Assembly: GCA_023336875.1 (NCBI GenBank)
Contig: JAMBLH010000230.1
Coordinates: 1-14,623 of the forward strand
DNA length: 14,623 nucleotides
From: Actinomycetes bacterium
GTDB taxonomy: Bacteria > Actinomycetota > Acidimicrobiia > Spongiisociales > UBA5794
Reading direction: 5' to 3'
Positions 7,432-13,518 of the stretch are shown here, piece by piece. Every line of letters begins with the position of its first letter. Position 1 is the stretch's first letter. Both the position numbers and the translations under genes were made by a program. The notes below the pieces were generated by a model. It was not told where the DNA came from and ran no database searches. It saw only the letters and a program-made list of their open reading frames with translations.

Positions 7432-8898
7432 ATGGCGCTCGAGATCCGAGACATCTACAAGCACTTCGGTCCGGTTCGGGCGAACGATGGCATCTCCTTC
7501 ACTGTGCAGGAGGGGTCCCTCCACGGAATCCTTGGAGAGAATGGGGCGGGAAAGTCCACGTTGATGAAGATCCTCTCCGGTTTCTACGGTGCCGATTCCG
7601 GGGCAGTAATCCTGAACGGAGAGGTCCTCGAACTCGGATCGCCCGCCGACGCTATCGATGCTGGAATCGGCATGCTGCACCAGGATCCACTGGTCTTTCT
7701 GCCGCTCACAGTTCTTGACAATTTCGCGCTCGGTAGCCCTGGGCCCATTCCTCTTGATCGCAGCGAGATCCTCGAAGAACTCAACAGGGTGAGTTCCGGC
7801 CTCGGTTTCGAATTCGATCCATCAAGGCTCGCCGGAAGTCTCACCATCGGCGAACGCCAACAACTCGCCATAACGCGACTGATGTGGCTCGGAGCGAAGG
7901 TTCTGATCTTTGACGAGCCGACAACGGGAATATCAGCCACACAACGGCTGCAGTTGTTCGCCACGTTGAGGAAACTCGCCGAGAACGGTTTGATCGTGCT
8001 CTTTGTCTCTCACAAGCTCGAGGAGGTGGAGGATCTCTGCGATTCAGTGACCATCATCCGCCAGGGGAGAGTCGTATTCGAGGCAGAGATGCCGGTACCC
8101 CCAGAGACACTCGTCGAGAAGATGTTCGGGAAAGTATTCGTTGAGCAGGGCCATGATGCAGTCCCTCTCGGCGACGCACTCCTTCGACTCAGCGGCACAG
8201 TCCTTACTGAAGGGACGACACACATCAAAGATCTGAATATGGATGTGGCCGCGGGAGAGGTGATTGGCCTCGCTGGACTCGAGGGCAGCGGGCAGAGAGC
8301 ACTGCTCAGGGCATGTTCCGGGCTTCTCGAACCCAAGGCGGGAGTTCTATCGATTGATGGCAAGGACATGTCGAAGGCCTCATATCGAGATCACCTCGCA
8401 GCGGGGGTCCACTACCTGCCCGCAGGCCGTCTCGAAGAAGGACTCGTCCACGGCATCTCGATCACAGAGCACTTCGTCCTCACATCCGAGGACAAGAGCT
8501 TTTTCATCGACTGGAAGGCAGCGGAAAAGGAGGCAGAGAGCGAGATCGGCGACTACTCCATAAAGGGCGATCCGGGCTCCCACGCCGAAGGGTTGTCCGG
8601 AGGCAACCAACAGCGCCTGCTCCTCGCCATGATTCCCGACGCAGTGAAACTCCTCCTGCTCGAGCATCCCACGCGAGGCCTCGACGTTGAGTCTGCTGCT
8701 TACGTATGGACAAGGCTGCTTGATCGGCGACTCGAAGGCACTTCGATCGTCTTCGCATCCGCCGACCTCGACGAACTGCTGAGATACAGCGACCGAATCG
8801 TCGTCTTCTTCGGAGGGGAAGTGTTCGCGGTCAGGAATGCATCGGACATCGATGGCGAAGAGCTCGGGTACTTGATTGGGGGGAAGCAGCGAGTATGA
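7432..8898 (+). CDS. BMP-family ABC importer, double ATP-binding subunit, right arm
   Basis: Cytoplasmic ATPase of the right-arm importer, 488 residues, two fused nucleotide-binding domains. Domain 1: Walker A GENGAGKST (35-43), signature variant LTIGE (137-141), Walker B VLIFDE (157-162), H-switch His194. Domain 2: degenerate GLEGSGQRA (282-290) without the Walker A Lys, LSGGN (388-392), and LLLLEHPTRGLD (407-418), which keeps Glu411 one position from the usual place. It is 22 residues shorter than the left-arm ATPase. The ATG is supported by the family N-terminus; the ribosome site is poor, and a leaderless start is possible. The 3' end overlaps the next permease by ATGA. Confidence 0.92.
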   Translation: MALEIRDIYKHFGPVRANDGISFTVQEGSLHGILGENGAGKSTLMKILSGFYGADSGAVILNGEVLELGSPADAIDAGIGMLHQDPLVFLPLTVLDNFALGSPGPIPLDRSEILEELNRVSSGLGFEFDPSRLAGSLTIGERQQLAITRLMWLGAKVLIFDEPTTGISATQRLQLFATLRKLAENGLIVLFVSHKLEEVEDLCDSVTIIRQGRVVFEAEMPVPPETLVEKMFGKVFVEQGHDAVPLGDALLRLSGTVLTEGTTHIKDLNMDVAAGEVIGLAGLEGSGQRALLRACSGLLEPKAGVLSIDGKDMSKASYRDHLAAGVHYLPAGRLEEGLVHGISITEHFVLTSEDKSFFIDWKAAEKEAESEIGDYSIKGDPGSHAEGLSGGNQQRLLLAMIPDAVKLLLLEHPTRGLDVESAAYVWTRLLDRRLEGTSIVFASADLDELLRYSDRIVVFFGGEVFAVRNASDIDGEELGYLIGGKQRV

Positions 8899-9944
8899 AC
8901 CTCTCTCGAACTGCAATGGCGACCGTGGTCGCATTCATCGCAGCCCTCGGCGTTGGAATCCTGCTTCTGCTGGCGGTTGGTGCTCCACCCTTCGAAACGC
9001 TGGGGTTGCTGGTGGAAGGCTCGCTTGGTTCCGCATCGAAGATCTCGATCACGTTGCTGGCGTGGTCACCGCTGGTACTCGCCGCAGCAGGTCTCGTCGT
9101 GACCTTCGCTGCAGGGCTGTGGAACATTGGCGTCGAAGGTCAGATCATCATGGGCGCGATCGCTGCCACATGGGTGGCGAGGACGATCGAGGGACCTGGT
9201 TGGGTGGTCATTCCGCTCACCATCGTGGCAGGAGTGGTGGGAGGAGTGGTCTGGGCGTTGCTCGTGGGAGTCCTCAAGACTCGTGGGCATGTCCATGAGA
9301 TCTTCGGCGGTCTTGGGCTCGATTTCGTTGCTGCAGGCCTCGCCACGTATCTGGTGATTGGACCCTGGAGTCGCACCGGTGTCGCCTCGACGAGCGGCAC
9401 CGACATCTTCCCTGAGGAGGCATGGATGCCCACGATCGACGCACTCGGCGTTGAGTGGCCTGTCATTCCCGTTCTCCTCGGTATCACGAGTGTCGTTCTG
9501 GTGTGGTTGCTGTTGAAGGGAACCTTGTTCGGCCTCAGGCTGAAAGCGGTTGGCAACAACGCCTACAGCTCCTACCTCATGGGCATTCCGACCGACCGAT
9601 ACATTCTTGGAGCATTCGCAATCGGCGGCGGACTCGCAGGCATCGCGGGAACCGTTCAGGTGACGGCGTTCCATCACAAGCTCGTCCCGGCCGTCTCGGG
9701 TGGCTATGGATTCCTTGCGATACTTGTTGTTCTCCTCGCTGGCTTCAGCGCAGTAGCCATTGCACCCATCGCCCTGTTCTTCGTTGCGATTTCCGTTGGA
9801 AGCACCCAGATTGATCTACGGCTCGGCCTCGATTCGGCATTCGGAGGCGTCCTTCAGGGAATCATCGTCCTCTTCGTTCTCTTCGCTGGTGGGTGGGCAG
9901 CAAAGCATCCCAACAGCTCCCTTACTCCTCAAGAGGAGCCGTAG
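8895..9944 (+). CDS. BMP-family ABC importer, first permease, right arm
   Basis: Inner-membrane channel subunit, 349 residues, mostly membrane segments. The motif WNIGVEGQIIMGAI (76-89) matches the corresponding WNIGGEGQFIMGAI of the left arm. The coupling loop, however, reads HEIFGGLGLDFVA (about 134-146), unlike NEIITTLMLNFIA of the left arm, so this subunit has diverged where the ATPase docks. The ATG overlaps the ATPase stop (ATGA), and a G-rich stretch upstream can act as ribosome site. It works with the next gene product as a heterodimeric channel. Confidence 0.88.
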   Translation: MNLSRTAMATVVAFIAALGVGILLLLAVGAPPFETLGLLVEGSLGSASKISITLLAWSPLVLAAAGLVVTFAAGLWNIGVEGQIIMGAIAATWVARTIEGPGWVVIPLTIVAGVVGGVVWALLVGVLKTRGHVHEIFGGLGLDFVAAGLATYLVIGPWSRTGVASTSGTDIFPEEAWMPTIDALGVEWPVIPVLLGITSVVLVWLLLKGTLFGLRLKAVGNNAYSSYLMGIPTDRYILGAFAIGGGLAGIAGTVQVTAFHHKLVPAVSGGYGFLAILVVLLAGFSAVAIAPIALFFVAISVGSTQIDLRLGLDSAFGGVLQGIIVLFVLFAGGWAAKHPNSSLTPQEEP

Positions 9945-9946
9945 CA

Positions 9947-10888
9947 ATGGAAGCCACACTCAACTCGATCGTTGCCGCTGCTGCACCTCTGATCATCGCT
10001 GCTCTCGGCGAAACCATCACCGAGAAGTCCGGGATCATCAACCTCTCTCTCGAGGGAAGCCTGCGGCTGTCCGCCATGACTGCGTTCGTCATAGCGTTCT
10101 GGGTTGGCCACGCTCTCGTCGGATTCGCGGCGGCTGCGCTTGTGGGTGCCGCAATTGCAGCGATCATCGCCTATTCGAGTATCAGCCTGAAACTGAACCA
10201 GATCGCCGTTGGGTTCGTCCTGACTCTTCTGGCAGTCGACCTCGCGTCGTTTCTCGGCGATTCGTTCGTGGGCGAACGCGGCCCAAGGGTGCCAGCGCTG
10301 CCCATCCCATTCCTGTCCGATATCCCGTTTGTCGGCAAGGTCTTGTTCGACCACAACCTCGTTGTGTACGCAAGCTTCGTCGCCATCGGTGCGACCTGGT
10401 GGTTCTTCTACCACACGAGGCCGGGCCTGATCATCCAAGGAATCGGCGAGCGGCCTGAAGCCGCCTTCGCCCGGGGAATCAATGTCAACAAATTGCGCTT
10501 CTGGTACACGGTTCTTGGGGGTGCAATGGTCGGGATCGCCGGAGCTTCGTATTCGCTCGACGTGAAGCTGGGCTGGAGAGAGACGTTGACGCTCAACCTC
10601 GGATGGATCGCTCTCGCCCTCGTGATATTCGGGGGTTGGCATCCGTTGCGGGTTGCCTTGGGCGCCTATCTTTTCGGAGCTCTCCAAGTACTTGCATTCC
10701 AGCTCCAGGACGTCTTCCCCGGGGTATCCCAGATCCTCCCGGTAGCACCATTCCCCCTGATGATCCTCGCCTTGGTCGTTGTCCATTCGGCGTGGTTCAA
10801 GCGACTCGGCACGCGATATCCGAAGCTCAGGAACATACTCGGAAGTGAGGCGCCTGCCGCGCTCGGAACCGTGTTCGAGCGCGAGTAG
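9947..10888 (+). CDS. BMP-family ABC importer, second permease, right arm
   Basis: Inner-membrane channel subunit, 313 residues from the ATG at 9947. This start is preferred over one 54 bases upstream because AGAGGAG lies just before it, it falls two bases after the preceding stop, and it gives an N-terminus equal to that of the left-arm paralogue. EKSGIINLSLEG (26-37) is the subfamily hallmark. The loop around GERPEAAFARGINVNKLRF parallels the coupling loop of the left-arm protein. Last gene of the plus-strand importer operon; its stop lies three bases from the stop of the convergent deaminase gene. Confidence 0.9.
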   Translation: MEATLNSIVAAAAPLIIAALGETITEKSGIINLSLEGSLRLSAMTAFVIAFWVGHALVGFAAAALVGAAIAAIIAYSSISLKLNQIAVGFVLTLLAVDLASFLGDSFVGERGPRVPALPIPFLSDIPFVGKVLFDHNLVVYASFVAIGATWWFFYHTRPGLIIQGIGERPEAAFARGINVNKLRFWYTVLGGAMVGIAGASYSLDVKLGWRETLTLNLGWIALALVIFGGWHPLRVALGAYLFGALQVLAFQLQDVFPGVSQILPVAPFPLMILALVVVHSAWFKRLGTRYPKLRNILGSEAPAALGTVFERE

Positions 10889-10891
10889 GCC

Positions 10892-11899
10892 TCACTCAGC
10901 AGCCACCGCGTCCAACTCGTCAAAAAGCACTGCCTTGTTTGCGTCGGACATGAACGCCGCTTCGATTGAGTTGCGGGCGAGATGGATGAGGTCCTCCCTC
11001 GACAGATCCAGCCCTTCCGCGGCCGCAAGATAATTGGCGACGACATATCCACCGAAGTAGGCGGGATCGTCCGAATTGATCGTCACCATGACTCCGAGAT
11101 CAAGGAGTTGCTTGAGATTGTGATCGCCAATTTCGTCAAACACTCTGAGTTTCACGTTCGACAGCGGACACATGGTCAGAGGAATCTGCGTTCGGACGAG
11201 CATGGCGATCACCCCGGCATCTCCTTCGGATCTAACGCCGTGATCTATGCGTTCTGCTTTCAGGGCGTCGACTGCATTTGTGATGTAGACAGGGGGCCCT
11301 TCTTCTGCGGCGTGCGCCACTGCGTGGAGGCCGGCCTCTCGAGCAAGTCGAAACGCCTCGGCAAACCACTCAGGTGGATTTCCCACCTCAGACGAATCAA
11401 GCCCGACGCCGAGTAGCTGGTCAATGAACGGTTCCGCTTGATACCAGGTTGCTACTGCATCCTCTGGTGGGAGGTGGCGGAGGAAACACATGATCAACCC
11501 AGCCGATATCCCCCACCGGGCAGCGGCATCATCAATAGCCCTTGAAAACCCGTCCATGAATACGGAGAAGTCGATGCCTCGCGCAGTGTGCGTCTGCGGA
11601 TCGAAGAAGATCTCGGCCCGCACGACACCGTCAGCGTGAGCCCGCTCCAGATACGCAAGCATCAGGTCATAGAAGTCCTGTTCGGTCACGAGGACTGCTG
11701 CGCCCTGGTAGTAGATGTCGAGAAACGACTGCAGATTGGTGAAGTCGTAGGCACGCCTGATCTCGTCGACCGAATCGAACGGAAGATCGATGTCGTTGCG
11801 CAGCGCGAGTTCGAACATCATCTCAGGCTCAAGTGTCCCTTCGATATGAACATGGAGCTCGGCCTTCGGAAGTTGGCGAATGAATGATGTGAGGTCCAT
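10892..11899 (-). CDS. Adenine deaminase (adenosine deaminase family, Aah1/PA0148-like)
   Basis: Hydrolytic zinc amidohydrolase converting adenine to hypoxanthine and ammonia in the cytoplasm. It has 335 residues from the ATG at 11897-11899. Metal and catalytic residues visible: His16 and His18 in ELHVHIEG, His196 and Glu199 in HAAEEG, His220 in RIDHGVRS, and Asp277 in SDDPAYFGGYV. The strings EGTLEPE, FFDPQTHTARG, GLDSSEVGNPP and CPLSNVKL are those of the adenine-specific branch (fungal Aah1, Pseudomonas PA0148) rather than classical adenosine deaminase. A TTG four codons upstream is an alternative start, but the ATG gives the family-typical distance to the HxH motif. No Shine-Dalgarno sequence is visible: the repeat cassette begins 14 bp upstream. 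Context with two purine-type importers supports purine salvage or catabolism. Confidence 0.88.
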   Translation of the reverse strand: MDLTSFIRQLPKAELHVHIEGTLEPEMMFELALRNDIDLPFDSVDEIRRAYDFTNLQSFLDIYYQGAAVLVTEQDFYDLMLAYLERAHADGVVRAEIFFDPQTHTARGIDFSVFMDGFSRAIDDAAARWGISAGLIMCFLRHLPPEDAVATWYQAEPFIDQLLGVGLDSSEVGNPPEWFAEAFRLAREAGLHAVAHAAEEGPPVYITNAVDALKAERIDHGVRSEGDAGVIAMLVRTQIPLTMCPLSNVKLRVFDEIGDHNLKQLLDLGVMVTINSDDPAYFGGYVVANYLAAAEGLDLSREDLIHLARNSIEAAFMSDANKAVLFDELDAVAAE

Positions 11900-11913
11900 C
11901 AGAGTATTCAAGC

Positions 11914-11991
11914 AGTTGGCGGTTCACAGTGATCAGTTGACAGTTGGAAGAAAGCTCACGGTTGGAAGAGAGTTCACAGTTCACAGTTTCA
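11914..11991 (+). repeat. Left array of 7- and 11-nt units
   Basis: The 78 bases tile without gaps into ten units of lengths 7,7,7,7,11,7,11,7,7,7. Seven-base units are variants of AGTTCAC (AGTTCAC twice, AGTTGAC, AGTGATC, AGCTCAC, GGTTCAC); the 11-base units are AGTTGGAAGAA and GGTTGGAAGAG. Seven of ten units begin AGT. It is less regular than the right array and lies between the deaminase start and the four-helix gene. Confidence 0.8.
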
Positions 11992-12043
11992 GACGATCGG
12001 ACCCCTTCCAATGCAAGGTACGGACTGATACAAGTCTCTATAG

Positions 12044-12406
12044 ATGCAGGATTACCGCAAGCTCACGGTGTGGCAGTCCTCGATGGCGCTGGCAAAGGAC
12101 TGTTACACCGTCACGATGTCATTCCCGCGCAGCGAACTGTTTGGATTAACTGATCAGATCCGGCGATCAGCAGTCTCAATTCCCAGCAACATCTCAGAAG
12201 GCTCTGGCCGCGGCACGAGCAAGGAGTTCGCGAGGTACCTCCGAATCGCATACGCATCTGGCTGCGAGCTCGGAACGCAGCTAGAACTCGCCCGCCGAAT
12301 CCCAATGGGTCCAGAACACGAACTCGCTGACTTGTTGTCTCAAGTTGAAGATATTCGACGAATGTTGACAACACTCACGCAACGGATCGAAACCGGCAAC
12401 TCCTAG
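12044..12406 (+). CDS. Four-helix bundle protein (23S rRNA intervening-sequence / S23 type)
   Basis: 120 residues, cytoplasmic, predicted all-helical. Family hallmarks are YRKLTVWQ with Trp10, SELFGLTDQ, and the core motif IRRSAVSIPSNISEG (39-53), followed by SKEFARYLRIA and an amphipathic C-terminal helix. Length is typical (about 115-130). The family is named for ORFs inside 23S rRNA intervening sequences; relatives include the Avd accessory protein of diversity-generating retroelements, but no reverse transcriptase is in this window. Biochemical function is not established; the conserved basic RR suggests nucleic-acid contact (inference). The ATG gives the normal family N-terminus; no Shine-Dalgarno is visible upstream. 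The TAG stop is followed at once by the right repeat array. By eye it is slightly less GC-rich than its neighbours. Confidence 0.88.
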   Translation: MQDYRKLTVWQSSMALAKDCYTVTMSFPRSELFGLTDQIRRSAVSIPSNISEGSGRGTSKEFARYLRIAYASGCELGTQLELARRIPMGPEHELADLLSQVEDIRRMLTTLTQRIETGNS

Positions 12407-12505
12407 CTCCTCCGACTGTGAACTGTTCTCCGACTGTCGACTGTGAACTGTTGACTGTGAACTCTCTTCCAACTGTCGACTGTGAACTCCTCTTCACTGT
12501 GAACT
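12407..12505 (-). repeat. Right array of 7- and 11-nt units, inverted relative to the left
   Basis: The 99 bases tile without gaps into twelve units of lengths 11,7,11,7,7,7,7,11,7,7,10,7, all twelve ending in ACT. The commonest unit, GTGAACT, occurs five times (starts 12418, 12443, 12457, 12482, 12499); others are GTCGACT (twice) and GTTGACT. Long units are CTCCTCCGACT, GTTCTCCGACT, CTCTTCCAACT and a 10-base CCTCTTCACT. Reverse-complemented, these are AGTTCAC and AGTTGGAAGAG, the units of the left array. The array begins on the base after the four-helix stop codon. Confidence 0.85.
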
Positions 12506-12517
12506 TCTTCCCCCAAT

Positions 12518-12547
12518 TTGACAAAATGTCAAGAGGAGGACGACAAT
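12518..12547 (+). promoter_or_regulatory. Candidate promoter and operator for the carbamoylase-hydroxylase operon
   Basis: TTGACA at 12518-12523 is a perfect -35 box, followed after 18 bases by GACAAT (12542-12547, four of six matches to TATAAT). The -35 is also the left half of a dyad, TTGACA-AAA-TGTCAA (12518-12532), so a repressor bound there would block polymerase. The predicted start of transcription leaves a leader of about 30 bases with a good ribosome site before the GTG. It lies just outside the repeat array. Confidence 0.5.
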
Positions 12548-12573
12548 CGGATGCACGGAATGACGACCTGACG

Positions 12574-12578
12574 AGGAG
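12574..12578 (+). promoter_or_regulatory. Ribosome binding site fixing the carbamoylase start
   Basis: AGGAG is seven bases before GTG at 12586-12588. It selects this GTG over in-frame ATG at 12526 and over a frame opening inside the repeat array (GTG at 12418). Confidence 0.8.
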
Positions 12579-12585
12579 AAGGAAA

Positions 12586-13518
12586 GTGGCACGAGATATC
12601 ACTGTTGGTGCCGCTCAGATGGGTCCCATATCCCGTGGAGAAAGCCGTACCGAGGTTGTGGATCGGCTTCTCTCACTGCTCGAGACTGGTGCACAACGCG
12701 GTTGTGACCTTGTCGTCTTTCCAGAATTGACCCTCACCACGTTCTTCCCCCGCTGGTTCCTCACGGACAATGTCGAGATCGACAGATGGTTCGAATCCGA
12801 GATGCCTGGCCCCGAAACCAAGTTGCTCTTCGACCGGGCAGCTGAACTCGGTGTCGGATTCAGCCTTGGCTACGCAGAGATCTTCGTCGACGGTGATGGG
12901 ATCAAGCACCATTACAACACCCAGATCCTCGTCGAGCGCGACGGATCTGTCGTTGGCAAGTACCGCAAGGTGCACGTCCCCGGCCACGAACACGACGAAC
13001 CGGACAGGCCCTTCCAGCATCTGGAGCGTTACTACTTCGAGCCGGGGCCAAGCGGCTTTGAAGTGTGGAACGCGTTTGGTGGGGTCATCGGCATGGCGAT
13101 CTGCAACGACCGCAGATGGTCCGAAACCTATCGGGTCATGGGGCTTCAGGGTGTTGAGCTCATCCTCATCGGCTATAACACCCCCCTTCACTACAGCCCC
13201 GATCCGCAGCAGAACGCTCTTGCGGGTTTCCACAATCACCTCGTGATGCAGTCGGGTGCCTATCAGAACGGCACCTACGTCGTTGGCGTTGCAAAGGGCG
13301 GCATCGAAGAGGGGGTCGACTCACTCGCTCAGTCCGTGATCATCGCCCCGTCGGGCCAGATCAAGGCGCAGTGCATCACAACGGGGGACGAGATCGCGAT
13401 CGCCACACTCGATCTCGACTACTGCGACTTCTACAAGAACACGCTCTTCGATTTTGACCGATATCACCAATCTCAGCACTTCGGTCTCATCAGCCAGCCA
13501 AGGGAACATAAGCGATGA
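12586..13518 (+). CDS. N-carbamoyl-D-amino-acid hydrolase (nitrilase superfamily)
   Basis: Cleaves an N-carbamoyl group to the free amine, ammonia and CO2; cytoplasmic, nitrilase fold. It has 310 residues from the GTG, close to the roughly 304 of characterised D-carbamoylases. The catalytic Glu-Lys-Cys triad is in place: Glu47 in VVFPEL, Lys128 in KYRKVHVPGH, Cys173 in AICNDRRW. D-carbamoylase-specific strings include TTFFPRW, RPFQHLE, ETYRVMGLQGVEL and GAYQNGTYVVGVAKGG. The frame extends 56 codons upstream through the repeat array, but that part is translated repeat and not homologous. The 3' end overlaps the hydroxylase gene as ATGA, which implies coupled translation. In this purine setting the natural substrate may be an N-carbamoyl compound from ring opening of a hydantoin-like or purine-derived intermediate; that is inference. 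Confidence 0.9.
   Translation: MARDITVGAAQMGPISRGESRTEVVDRLLSLLETGAQRGCDLVVFPELTLTTFFPRWFLTDNVEIDRWFESEMPGPETKLLFDRAAELGVGFSLGYAEIFVDGDGIKHHYNTQILVERDGSVVGKYRKVHVPGHEHDEPDRPFQHLERYYFEPGPSGFEVWNAFGGVIGMAICNDRRWSETYRVMGLQGVELILIGYNTPLHYSPDPQQNALAGFHNHLVMQSGAYQNGTYVVGVAKGGIEEGVDSLAQSVIIAPSGQIKAQCITTGDEIAIATLDLDYCDFYKNTLFDFDRYHQSQHFGLISQPREHKR

Larger units (their letters stand above)
11914..12505. mobile_element. Putative cassette: four-helix-bundle gene between inverted 7/11-nt repeat arrays
   Basis: A 592-bp unit made of a left array (11914-11991), a 52-bp spacer, a single 120-codon gene (12044-12406) and a right array in opposite orientation (12407-12505). The arrays share a perfect 20-bp inverted repeat (11961-11980 against 12454-12473) and an outer 11-bp one (11922-11932 against 12494-12504). 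The gene belongs to the family first known from intervening sequences in 23S rRNA, but no rRNA is present here. No transposase, reverse transcriptase or target-site duplication is visible. Mobility is inferred from self-contained structure, its place between unrelated transcription units, and a gene family uncommon in Actinobacteria. Confidence 0.6.

Noticed and set aside
8380..8934. Minus-strand open frame opposite the right-arm ATPase
   Set aside because: Shadow of the conserved ATPase frame; no recognisable protein motifs or ribosome site.
9929..10786. Long minus-strand open frame (285 codons) opposite the right-arm second permease
   Set aside because: It is antisense to a clear permease gene, rich in charged residues typical of translated antisense GC-rich DNA, and has no family resemblance.
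10892..11899. Classical adenosine deaminase (Add)
   Set aside because: EGTLEPE, FFDPQTHT, GLDSSEVG and SDDPAYFGGY match the adenine deaminase branch better than adenosine-specific enzymes, although enzyme assay would be needed to be certain.
10892..11911. TTG start for the deaminase four codons upstream of the ATG
   Set aside because: Neither start has a ribosome site, but the ATG gives the usual family distance to the HxH metal motif, and the TTG lies almost at the array edge.
11914..12505. CRISPR array or integron-type cassette
   Set aside because: The units are 7 and 11 bases with no unique spacers and no cas genes, and there is no integrase or attC-like site. The inverted placement around one gene fits neither.
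11914..12505. Diversity-generating retroelement with Avd
   Set aside because: Although the gene family is related to Avd, there is no reverse transcriptase, template repeat or variable repeat in the window.
11900..12520. Target-site duplication flanking the cassette
   Set aside because: I compared the bases just outside each array (ending in TTCAAGC on the left, beginning TCTTCCCCC on the right) and found no matching direct repeat of convincing length.
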